Assembly: GCA_023259635.1 (NCBI GenBank) | Contig: JALRGX010000109.1 | Coordinates: forward strand, 1-33,372 | Source: Methylotenera sp. | Lineage (GTDB): Bacteria > Pseudomonadota > Gammaproteobacteria > Burkholderiales > Methylophilaceae | Length of the DNA stretch: 33,372 nucleotides | Direction of reading: 5' to 3' | Shown: positions 18,256 to 24,983 of the stretch, piece after piece | How positions within the stretch are numbered: the first letter of the stretch is position 1 | Layout of the letters: each line of letters opens with the position of its first letter | Program-made: the position numbers and the translations under genes | Notes under the pieces: generated by a model | What the model was told of the DNA's origin: nothing | The model's input: only the letters and a program-made list of their open reading frames with translations | Database searches by the model: none

Positions 18256-19005
18256 ATGACAAAATCATTACATTTTATTCAGCCTGACTGGCCGGCACCA
18301 GTCAATGTAAAGGCCCTGCAGACCACGCGCGTTGGTGGCGTGAGTAGTGGGGCGTATAGCAGCTTGAATCTGGGTGCCCATGTGAATGATGACCCGGTGG
18401 CAGTGGCAGCAAACCGGCAGTTACTGAGCTCTTATCTGCCAAGTGAGCCGGTGTGGGTGAATCAGGTGCATGGTGTTGAGGTCATAGATGCAGCTGTTAG
18501 CAGTTGCCTGCAAAATGCTGATGCTTCGTTTGCCACCAAACCGAATGTTGTTTGTGTGACGATGACGGCAGATTGCCTGCCGGTATTGCTTTGCGATAAA
18601 AAGGGTAGTGTGGTTGCCGCTGTACATGCCGGTTGGCGTGGATTGTGTGATGGTGTGATTGAAGCGGCAGTTGCAAAAATGCAGGTGCCGGCAAGTGGAA
18701 TATTGGCATGGCTGGGCCCGGCAATTGGCCCGAATGCTTTTGAGGTGGGCAATGATGTCAGGGACCAGTTTATGGCTAAAGATAGTCGCGCTGAACTGGC
18801 ATTCAAAAAGCATGGTGATAAATGGTTGTGTGATTTGTATTTGATTGCAAAACAGCGTTTGAACACCTTGGGTGTACCCGGTATTTACGGTGCCGGAGTG
18901 AACGAGAATTTTTGTACTTATACAGATAAAGAGAGATTCTTTTCATTCAGGCGCGATAACGCTACGGGTCGCATGGCTAGTATGATCTGGCTGGCGAATA
19001 GTTAG
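18256..19005 (+). CDS. pgeF: Peptidoglycan editing factor / multicopper-oxidase-like laccase domain protein PgeF (YfiH)
   Basis: This 249-residue protein carries the conserved metal/catalytic triad H72 (NQVHGVEV), C107 (TADCLPVLL) and H124 (HAGWRGL), and the C-terminal CTYTDKERFFSFRRDN motif. The family corrects errors in UDP-MurNAc peptide synthesis and also shows purine nucleoside phosphorylase/deaminase-type activities in vitro. AGGGG lies 7 bases before the ATG at 18256. The 265 bp upstream (17991-18255) is A/T-rich with no gene and no clear promoter that I can identify. Confidence 0.94.
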   Translation: MTKSLHFIQPDWPAPVNVKALQTTRVGGVSSGAYSSLNLGAHVNDDPVAVAANRQLLSSYLPSEPVWVNQVHGVEVIDAAVSSCLQNADASFATKPNVVCVTMTADCLPVLLCDKKGSVVAAVHAGWRGLCDGVIEAAVAKMQVPASGILAWLGPAIGPNAFEVGNDVRDQFMAKDSRAELAFKKHGDKWLCDLYLIAKQRLNTLGVPGIYGAGVNENFCTYTDKERFFSFRRDNATGRMASMIWLANS

Positions 19006-19028
19006 GAAGTTGCAGATTTATCCTCATT

Positions 19029-19057
19029 CGTCATTGCGAACGCAGTGAAGCAATCCA
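19029..19057. repeat. Half-copy of the dispersed 'GTCATTGCGAGCG...GCAATCC' repeat
   Basis: CGTCATTGCGAACGCAGTGA followed by AGCAATCCA matches one arm of the palindromic elements at 13991-14076 and 23413-23497. The opposite arm is degenerate or missing; the best remnant is around 19145-19175 (CTTTCCACAATGATGGAATG). It lies 24 bp after pgeF. Confidence 0.6.
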
Positions 19058-19180
19058 TGCGTTTTGCGAATCGGTACATTCCAAGTCGCTTGGCGGGTTT
19101 ACTAGGGCTTAGGGTATCCCTGGAATTATATATATCTGAGAACGCTTTCCACAATGATGGAATGTTCCATCGTAACTTTA

Positions 19181-19220
19181 GAATTGACAATCTAACTGGA
19201 GAATTGACAGTTTAACTGGG
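19181..19220. promoter_or_regulatory. Two tandem 20-bp repeats upstream of the ZIP gene, candidate operator
   Basis: GAATTGACAATCTAACTGGA (19181-19200) is followed directly by GAATTGACAGTTTAACTGGG (19201-19220), 17 of 20 identical. The second copy contains CAGTTTAACTG, a perfect 5-bp dyad with one central base. A consensus TATAAT follows at 19222-19227. Each unit also contains TTGACA, but the spacings to TATAAT (12 and 32 bp) do not suit a standard sigma-70 promoter. The ATG of the ZIP gene is 30 bp after TATAAT. Confidence 0.6.
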
Positions 19221-19256
19221 CTATAATAGCGGCTATTCATTTCTTTCAAGTTTCAC

Positions 19257-20150
19257 ATGTCAATCCCTGATTTTTCCGTTTTGGTTTGGATTATTATCGC
19301 TAGCTTTGCAGGTGGCATATTGAGCGTGTCCCTGGCCGGCATATTTGCACTTAATCTGCGTACCGCCTGGATCCCTATGTTGGTGAGTTATGCGATTGGC
19401 GCGATGTTGGGTGCGGTATTTCTTGAGATATTGCCGCATGCGTTTGAAAAGGCTGCCAATGTTGAAAGCATTTCCGTTACCTTGCTATTTGGCCTGATGC
19501 TGTTTTTTGTACTTGAAAAACTGGTGATATGGCGCCATTGTCATGGGGATCATTGTGAAGTGCATGCGATTCATACCGAGGCAAATTGCCCGGATGCAAG
19601 TCACAGCGGTGCAGAAAGCACTGCCAAATTCAGGGCGGTAACGCTGCAAGCACCTTCTATTTTGCATAGCCATCACGCACATGCGCATAGCCATCACGAT
19701 GGCGGCCGTAGTGGCATGATGATTATGATTGGTGATACCTTTCATAATTTTGTTGATGGTGTTCTGATCGCCGCAGCTTTTTTGGTGGATATAAAGCTTG
19801 GTATGGTGACTGCACTGGCGATTATTTCTCATGAAATACCGCAGGAAGTAGGCGATTTTCTGATTCTGCTGCACTCAGGCTACAGTAAGAAACAGGCTTT
19901 TATTTTTAATCTGGTTTCAAGTCTGGCAACATTGGTTGGCGGTTTGGTTGCTTATTTTTCCTTGCAATATGTAATGGGCTGGATACCTTACATTTTAGGG
20001 CTGGCAGCAGCAAGCATGATATATGTTGCCGTGGCTGACTTGATTCCAAGTTTACACAAGCGTACAGAATTAAAAGCTACGATTGGTCAGGTATTACTGA
20101 TCAGCTTGGGTGTCGCTACTATCTGGATTGCTGAGGTCCTGCTTGAGTAG
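19257..20150 (+). CDS. ZIP-family divalent metal transporter
   Basis: This 297-residue inner-membrane protein has about eight transmembrane segments with the ZIP signatures HNFVDGVLIAA in TM4 and SHEIPQEVGDF in TM5. Between TM3 and TM4 is a long His-rich loop (about residues 92-150; RHCHGDHCEVH and HSHHAHAHSHH), the expected metal-sensing or metal-delivery loop. Zinc uptake or efflux is likely but iron or manganese cannot be excluded. No good Shine-Dalgarno sequence precedes the ATG at 19257. A tandem repeat lies just upstream. Its 3' end overlaps the convergent gene at 20094-20318 by 57 bp. Confidence 0.92.
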   Translation: MSIPDFSVLVWIIIASFAGGILSVSLAGIFALNLRTAWIPMLVSYAIGAMLGAVFLEILPHAFEKAANVESISVTLLFGLMLFFVLEKLVIWRHCHGDHCEVHAIHTEANCPDASHSGAESTAKFRAVTLQAPSILHSHHAHAHSHHDGGRSGMMIMIGDTFHNFVDGVLIAAAFLVDIKLGMVTALAIISHEIPQEVGDFLILLHSGYSKKQAFIFNLVSSLATLVGGLVAYFSLQYVMGWIPYILGLAAASMIYVAVADLIPSLHKRTELKATIGQVLLISLGVATIWIAEVLLE

Positions 20151-20318
20151 TTGCTTGCTTTTGTAATGGCGGCGGTGCTTCGCGCCCATTATCCATAGCA
20201 GTAGGGCGCATGGCAGCAGGCCATAAAAAATGAAAGTTAGTAAACCAGCCGTTACGGATTTTTCTGTAGCAGACATTAGGATAACGACGTAAAGCCATGC
20301 AATAACAATAATATACAT
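20094..20318 (-). CDS. Conserved small inner membrane protein, function unknown
   Basis: The 74-residue product ([20 protein letters not shown] then [22 protein letters not shown]) has two transmembrane segments and a basic-then-acidic tail. It resembles the small 'IAWLYVVLLMS' membrane proteins that I associate with many betaproteobacteria. It is divergent from rimO with 41 bp between starts and overlaps the 3' end of the ZIP gene on the opposite strand. The overlap, if real, means convergent transcripts share 57 bp. Confidence 0.72.
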   Translation of the reverse strand: MYIIVIAWLYVVILMSATEKSVTAGLLTFIFYGLLPCALLLWIMGAKHRRHYKSKQLLKQDLSNPDSSDTQADQ

Positions 20319-20359
20319 GGCGCAATAATAACCATATTTTAAGATTTACAGGTTTTTTT

Positions 20360-21715
20360 ATGACAAATAAAACAGCAGTTAAAAACGCTACACCCAAAGT
20401 TGGCTTTGTGTCCCTGGGTTGCCCTAAGGCAGGTTCTGATGCAGAGCGCATTCTTACCCAGTTGCGTGCAGAAGGTTACGAGATTTCGGGCAGTTATGAT
20501 GAAGCTGATTTAGTGGTGGTGAATACCTGTGGCTTTATTGATAGCGCCGTAGAAGAATCACTGGATGCCATTGGTGAGGCCATTAATAAAAATGGCAAGG
20601 TAATCGTTACCGGTTGTCTAGGTGCAAAAGCCGGTGTGGTTGAAACTGCACATCCTAACGTACTTGCGGTTACCGGTCCTCACGCGCTGGAAGAAGTGAT
20701 GACTGCCGTGCATGCAAACCTGCCTAAACCACATGAGCCTTTTGTTGATCTGGTACCGCCACAGGGGATCCGCTTAACGCCTAAGCATTATGCGTACCTT
20801 AAAATTTCAGAAGGCTGTAACCACCGCTGCAGTTTCTGCATTATTCCAAGTTTGCGTGGCGATCTTGTAAGCAGGCCGATTGGTGAAGTGCTGAATGAGG
20901 CTGAGAACCTTGTTAATGCCGGCGTGAGTGAGATTATGGTGATCTCGCAGGATACTTCTGCCTATGGTGTGGATGTGAAATACCGTCCTGGTTTCTGGAA
21001 TGGGCGCCCGGTAAAAACACGCATGACCGGGCTTACTAAAGCATTAAGCGAGCTGGATGTATGGGTGCGGTTGCATTATGTGTACCCATATCCACATGTG
21101 GATGAAGTGATCCCGCTGATGGCAGATGGGTTGATCCTGCCATATCTGGATGTACCGTTCCAGCACGCTAGCCCGCGTATCCTTAAAGCAATGAAACGCC
21201 CGGCCAGTAGCGAGAATAATCTGGCGCGAATTAAATCCTGGCGCGAAATTTGCCCTGATATTGCGATACGCAGCACATTTATTGCTGGGTTTCCGGGTGA
21301 AACTGAAGAAGACTTTCAGATGCTACTTGATTTCCTGGAAGAAGCACAGCTGGACCGTGTAGGCTGCTTTGCTTATTCTGCAGTAGATGGTGCGGCAGCA
21401 AATGCGTTGCCTGACCAGGTGCCGGAGGAAATCAAGCAGGAGCGTTTAAGCCGCTTTATGGAAGTGCAGGAGCGTATCAGTGCAGCCAAGTTGCATGCCA
21501 AAATCGGCAGTATTCAAACGGTATTGGTTGATGAGATTGTGACGGATGTAGAAGGCAATATTGAAGCGATTGGTCGAACCAAAGCAGACGCGCCTGAGAT
21601 CGATGGCGTTGTTTATTTAGAGGATGCCGAAGGGTTGAATCCTGGCGATTTTGTTGAAGTGGAGATTTATAGTGCTGATGGTCATGATTTAAGAGGCGGG
21701 CCGCCCAGAGCATAA
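20360..21715 (+). CDS. rimO: Ribosomal protein uS12 (S12) methylthiotransferase RimO
   Basis: This radical-SAM enzyme adds a methylthio group to Asp of ribosomal protein S12. The 451-residue protein has the UPF0004 domain with C21 ([10 protein letters not shown]), C57 (NTCGFID) and C86 (TGCLGAK) for the auxiliary cluster, the radical-SAM triad C153, C157 and C160 (GCNHRCSFC), and a C-terminal TRAM domain ([18 protein letters not shown]). The KAGSD and NTCGFID phrases place it with RimO rather than MiaB. Confidence 0.97.
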   Translation: MTNKTAVKNATPKVGFVSLGCPKAGSDAERILTQLRAEGYEISGSYDEADLVVVNTCGFIDSAVEESLDAIGEAINKNGKVIVTGCLGAKAGVVETAHPNVLAVTGPHALEEVMTAVHANLPKPHEPFVDLVPPQGIRLTPKHYAYLKISEGCNHRCSFCIIPSLRGDLVSRPIGEVLNEAENLVNAGVSEIMVISQDTSAYGVDVKYRPGFWNGRPVKTRMTGLTKALSELDVWVRLHYVYPYPHVDEVIPLMADGLILPYLDVPFQHASPRILKAMKRPASSENNLARIKSWREICPDIAIRSTFIAGFPGETEEDFQMLLDFLEEAQLDRVGCFAYSAVDGAAANALPDQVPEEIKQERLSRFMEVQERISAAKLHAKIGSIQTVLVDEIVTDVEGNIEAIGRTKADAPEIDGVVYLEDAEGLNPGDFVEVEIYSADGHDLRGGPPRA

Positions 21716-21743
21716 GGCTACCTGAGTAGTAATATTACACATT

Positions 21744-21774
21744 ATAAAGACCTTGTATTTTTCATGGTCTTTAT
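21744..21774 (+). terminator. Candidate rimO terminator
   Basis: ATAAAGACC (21744-21752) pairs with GGTCTTTAT (21766-21774) to form a perfect 9-bp stem with a 13-base loop, 28 bp after the rimO stop. The right arm ends TCTTTAT and is followed by TCCTGGTTTG, a poor T-tract, so efficiency is uncertain. Confidence 0.55.
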
Positions 21775-21900
21775 TCCTGGTTTGTATTATATTGTCAGAA
21801 ATTTTAGATAAATTGATTGGTAATAAATTGGTATGGCTATCAAATTGTATGGGCATATCTTAATTTTCTGTTAATCATATTTTATTAAGGATTTCAGCAT

Positions 21901-22347
21901 ATGGTGGTTGCTTGGGTAAGCGATCTAGACACCGGTATTGGCGTTATAGATGATCAGCATAAAAAGCTTTTAGGTTACATTAACCAGTTGGCTGGAGACC
22001 TTGACAGAGCCTCTGTAGGCCGCGTGTTGGAAGATTTGGTCGATTACACAGTTTCGCATTTTGCGTTTGAGGAAAATCTACAGGAACTGGCTGGTTACAG
22101 GGATGTACAATCTCATAAAGCTGTGCATGATAAATTCATACAGCATGTAGCTACATTTGTTGAACGGCATGAGAGGGGTGAAGATGTCGTTGATGATCTT
22201 TACATCATGCTAAGTACATGGCTGATTGACCATATCAAACGAGATGATATGGCTTATGTTACTGAAGTGAGAAATAATATAATTGATATTATTTCAGAGA
22301 AAAACCGGAACGAAGAGCCAAGTTGGCTTAATAAAAACTTTCAGTGA
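21901..22347 (+). CDS. Bacteriohemerythrin
   Basis: This 148-residue single-domain protein has the full diiron ligand set in canonical spacing: H20, H53 and E57 (HFAFEE), H72 and H76 (SHKAVH), H111 and D116 (HIKRDD). It should bind O2 at a non-heme diiron centre; roles in oxygen storage or delivery to oxygenases have been described in methane oxidisers, and oxygen sensing elsewhere. There is no signal peptide or fused signalling domain, so it is cytoplasmic. AAGGA lies about 10 bases before the ATG at 21901. It stands alone and faces a convergent gene with no gap. Confidence 0.95.
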   Translation: MVVAWVSDLDTGIGVIDDQHKKLLGYINQLAGDLDRASVGRVLEDLVDYTVSHFAFEENLQELAGYRDVQSHKAVHDKFIQHVATFVERHERGEDVVDDLYIMLSTWLIDHIKRDDMAYVTEVRNNIIDIISEKNRNEEPSWLNKNFQ

Positions 22348-22671
22348 CTACTGGTTAAATAAGTCGGGCATTATTGGTGCAGGACGTTCGCAATCTGCGC
22401 GTTCTTCGAGAAAATCCAGTGTCAGTGGGCATCGAGTTGGTTTCTTTGCTGCTTTTTTACGTTTGGTAGAAGTCGATGCCAGGTCAATATAGGGTGTTTG
22501 ACTGATACGTACATAACCCGAACTTGCCAGTTTTTGCTCAGTGGTTTCAAACAGACTTAGCGGGTTGTCTATATTTTGCAGCGTAACTACTTGCTTGCTG
22601 ACCTTTAGCACGTTGTACATCACGAATTTGTTTGCGGTCTGTTTACCGTAAATTTCGCCAGTTTGTATCAC
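22348..22671 (-). CDS. Hypothetical small protein with basic tail
   Basis: I do not recognise this 107-residue protein. The start is GTG at 22671, supported by a strong GGAGG (22676-22680) at 4-base spacing. The N-terminal half (MIQTGEIYGKQTANKFVMYN then LKVSKQVVTLQNID) looks like a small beta-rich domain; the C-terminal half has a basic stretch (STKRKKAAKKPTR) and ends in Pro-rich sequence. It abuts the bacteriohemerythrin gene tail to tail with no spacer and lies downstream of the tetR-type gene. Confidence 0.7.
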   Translation of the reverse strand: MIQTGEIYGKQTANKFVMYNVLKVSKQVVTLQNIDNPLSLFETTEQKLASSGYVRISQTPYIDLASTSTKRKKAAKKPTRCPLTLDFLEERADCERPAPIMPDLFNQ

Positions 22672-22721
22672 AACGCCTCCTAACCCCTAATTCCTGCGTA
22701 TGGTAGCGCTAGCGTTTATTA

Positions 22722-22744
22722 TTAACAAGCGTTTTGCTTGTTAA
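22722..22744 (-). terminator. Hairpin at the end of the TetR-family gene
   Basis: TTAACAAGC (22722-22730) and GCTTGTTAA (22736-22744) form a perfect 9-bp stem with a 5-base loop. The stem overlaps the stop codon of the minus-strand repressor gene. On that strand it is followed by TAATAAACG, only partly T-rich, so it is a plausible but weak terminator. Confidence 0.5.
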
Positions 22745-23370
22745 ATTTGTTTTCTACGCAAATTCATATGTGATTTAATCAGGTCTGTAGCCTGAAAGCG
22801 GAATCTGCTGCCATCAGCATCCTTGACCCACATATGTAGCAAGCCGCCGAAGAAGAGGTGAGTATCCAGCGCTAAAGCGTGAGGGCTAAGTGTGGTAGCC
22901 AGCAGATCCTGAGTTTTGGCACGTTCATAAGCAGCTTCCAGTTTTTCTACGATGCATGAGCAGTTGTGCAGCATTTGGTGGAGTACAGATGCAAATTCAT
23001 CCACATATTCACATTTAATCATGATGATTTCATAGATTTCACGCATTTCAACATTATTGTTCAGCTCATTGATAGTGTTGCATAAACTGGCTTCAATCTG
23101 ATTTAACGGGTTCTCTATGTTTTTGATATCTGGTGACAAAGTGTCGTCAATACTATCAATCAGCGGTAAGAAAACCTGCTCACGTATGGCATGGAAGATT
23201 TCAGTCTTGTTTTCAAAATGCCAATAAACGGCGCCGCGTGTCACATTCGCTTCGGTTGCAATATGCTCCAGGGTGGATTTGCTGACCCCGCGCTTGAGAA
23301 ACACCTTGCGTGCAGCATTTACGATACGCTGTCGAGTTAATTCTGCATCTTCTTTCGTTTTTCTTACCAT
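22741..23370 (-). CDS. TetR/AcrR-family repressor of the adjacent RND efflux operon
   Basis: The 209-residue protein has a TetR_N HTH domain at residues about 12-60 (RIVNAARKVFLKRGVSKSTL, then VTRGAVYWHFENKTEIF), closest in pattern to AcrR/MtrR/TtgR. A larger ligand-binding domain follows (LHMWVKDADGSRFRF near the end). It is divergent from the efflux operon, and an AcrR-like operator lies between them. Repression of acrAB-oprM-type genes, relieved by hydrophobic drugs or metabolites, is the inferred role. About 170 bp separates its start from the operator centre, and that gap contains a palindromic repeat. Confidence 0.92.
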   Translation of the reverse strand: MVRKTKEDAELTRQRIVNAARKVFLKRGVSKSTLEHIATEANVTRGAVYWHFENKTEIFHAIREQVFLPLIDSIDDTLSPDIKNIENPLNQIEASLCNTINELNNNVEMREIYEIIMIKCEYVDEFASVLHQMLHNCSCIVEKLEAAYERAKTQDLLATTLSPHALALDTHLFFGGLLHMWVKDADGSRFRFQATDLIKSHMNLRRKQI

Positions 23371-23412
23371 GAATTTATCCGTTATTTAAGATTTAGGGGT
23401 GCTAATTTGCTT

Positions 23413-23497
23413 GTCATCGCGAGCGAAGCACGGCAATCTATTGCTCATTAAAATGAGACTCTGGATTGTCACGCCACTATGTGGCTCGCAACGATGG
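23413..23497. repeat. 85-bp palindromic dispersed element
   Basis: Left arm GTCATCGCGAGCG followed by GGCAATCTA (23432-23440), and right arm TGGATTGTCACGCC followed by GCTCGCAACGATG (to 23496), are imperfect inverted repeats, the same family as 13991-14076 and 19029-19057. The element lies between the repressor gene and its operator. Confidence 0.7.
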
Positions 23498-23498
23498 T

Positions 23499-23516
23499 TT
23501 AATTAGCGTTTCCTTA
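23499..23516. repeat. Orphan terminus of the MITE-like element
   Basis: TTAATTAGCGTTTCCTTA matches the right terminal repeat of the element at 2628-2644 with one mismatch (TTAAT-T/C-AGCG). No second terminus is within reach, so this is a remnant or a nested fragment, directly abutting the palindromic element at 23413-23497. Confidence 0.6.
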
Positions 23517-23546
23517 ACGTTAACCTGATTCTATTGGAAATTTATA

Positions 23547-23574
23547 TTTACATACATTCCTGTTTGTATATAAT
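23547..23574 (+). promoter_or_regulatory. Predicted sigma-70 promoter of the RND efflux operon
   Basis: The -35 TTTACA (23547-23552) and perfect -10 TATAAT (23569-23574) have a 16-bp spacer and lie about 100 bp before the membrane fusion protein ATG. The whole promoter lies within the dyad operator at 23548-23596, so a bound repressor should block polymerase. Confidence 0.7.
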
Positions 23575-23596
23575 ATACATGCAAAGATGTATGTAA
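23548..23596. promoter_or_regulatory. 49-bp dyad operator, AcrR-like
   Basis: Outer arms TTACATACAT (23548-23557) and ATGTATGTAA (23587-23596) are perfect inverted repeats. An inner perfect palindrome TGTATATAATATACA (23565-23579) shares exactly the same centre (23572). The left 24-bp half, 23549-23572, itself resembles the E. coli AcrR site (TACATACATT-4-...TGTATGTA type). The layout suggests two repressor dimers bound side by side over the promoter. Confidence 0.75.
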
Positions 23597-23674
23597 GCAA
23601 GTCCCAGCAGGTTTTAATTTAATAAAAACATAATCTAATTAATAGGTTATCTGTATGTAAGCTTGGAGTTATTA

Positions 23675-24925
23675 ATGGAATTAAAAATAAGTCGGCAACA
23701 ACAATCACTAAACAGTACTCAGGTTACAGGGATTAAGCGCAAAGTGACTACTTTAAGTGCAATGTTAATCGGCATGACATTGTTGGCCGGAATATCCTTA
23801 ACCGGTTGCGGTAAGAAGGACGATACTGCAAAAGCAGGCGCTATGCCAGCCATGCCGGTGAGTGTGATTACCTTGCAGCCAACAAGTGTGCCTATCAGTG
23901 CGGAAGCTGTTGCACAGACTGAGGGAGCTAAAGAGGTTGAAATTCGGCCTCGTGTAGGTGGCATCCTGCTGAAGAAAATGTTCGAAGAGGGCGCGCCAAT
24001 CAAGGCAGGGCAGACTATGTTCCTGATTGATCCAGTGCCATTCCAGATTGCGCTGGCTAATGCGAAAGCTCAGCTTGCACAGCAAAAAGCCAGGTTGGAA
24101 CAGACACAGCGTGAAGCGCAGCGCCTGCAGGCACTGGTTACATCACAATCAATCAGTCAGCGTGAGGCCGATAATGCGGCTTCTGATAATGCGCTGGCAC
24201 AGGCTGGTTTGGTGCAGTATGAGGCTGCGGTACGCGAAGCTGAGCTGAATTTGTCTTATACGAATGTTACATCACCGATATCAGGCATTGCCGGACGATT
24301 TGAATTGTCTGAAGGTGCGCTGGTGAATGCTAATACCAGCTTGTTAACCATGGTCAGTCAAATCACACCGATCTGGGTGCGCTTCAGTTTGTCTGATAAT
24401 GAGCTGGCACAATTAGGTGGTCCTTTAACCCAGGCTAATGTTAAGGAAGTAAAGCTGATTTTGCCTAACGGTGATGAGTATACGAAAAAAGGACAGCTTA
24501 ATTTTGCCGCTAGCAGCATTGATCCGCAGTTAGGTACGCAACAATTACGTGCTGTGTTTGATAATGCAGACAAACGCTTGCTGCCTGGCCAGTTTGTGCG
24601 GGTACGTGTCACCACTGGGCAGAAAGACGGTGTATTTGTTGTGCCGCAAATTGCGGTGATTACGAATGACCAGGGTCGTTTTGTGTATGTTGTTAATGAA
24701 AATAATGAGGCTACGCTCAGGCCCGTTGTGACCGGTAACTGGATTGGCAAGGATTGGGTAGTCCTGAGCGGACTGGCAGTGGGTGATAAGGTGATCGTGG
24801 ATAACATCATCAAAATGCGCCCGGGCGCCACTGTTGCGCCACATCCTGCTGGAGAGGCGCCAGCACAAGTTGCAAATGCTGCGGCAAAGGGCACAGATAA
24901 AGCAGCGCAAAAATCAACAAAATAA
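23675..24925 (+). CDS. RND efflux periplasmic adaptor (membrane fusion protein, AcrA/MexA type)
   Basis: The ATG at 23675 is preferred because TTGGAG sits 6 bases upstream; the TTG at 23663 lies within that site. The 416-residue lipoprotein has a lipobox L-T-G-C with C45, a lipoyl half-motif (AKEVEIRPRVGGILLKKMFE), an alpha-hairpin rich in Gln/Ala (LAQQKARLEQTQREAQRLQA), and beta-barrel and membrane-proximal domains (VPQIAVITNDQGRFVYV). It bridges the pump and the outer membrane channel. It is the first gene of a three-gene operon. Confidence 0.94.
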   Translation: MELKISRQQQSLNSTQVTGIKRKVTTLSAMLIGMTLLAGISLTGCGKKDDTAKAGAMPAMPVSVITLQPTSVPISAEAVAQTEGAKEVEIRPRVGGILLKKMFEEGAPIKAGQTMFLIDPVPFQIALANAKAQLAQQKARLEQTQREAQRLQALVTSQSISQREADNAASDNALAQAGLVQYEAAVREAELNLSYTNVTSPISGIAGRFELSEGALVNANTSLLTMVSQITPIWVRFSLSDNELAQLGGPLTQANVKEVKLILPNGDEYTKKGQLNFAASSIDPQLGTQQLRAVFDNADKRLLPGQFVRVRVTTGQKDGVFVVPQIAVITNDQGRFVYVVNENNEATLRPVVTGNWIGKDWVVLSGLAVGDKVIVDNIIKMRPGATVAPHPAGEAPAQVANAAAKGTDKAAQKSTK

Positions 24926-24983
24926 GTATGCACAGTAAGTCCGACTAATAAGTCTAAAAATTGAGACTTGAGCGAGAATTCAC

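Noticed and set aside
19181-19220. CRISPR-like repeat
   Set aside because: Only two abutting units, no spacers and no cas genes.
19184-19227. TTGACA plus TATAAT as a standard promoter for the ZIP gene
   Set aside because: The spacer is 12 bp from the near TTGACA and 32 bp from the far one, neither of which suits sigma-70; the repeats are reported as a candidate operator instead.
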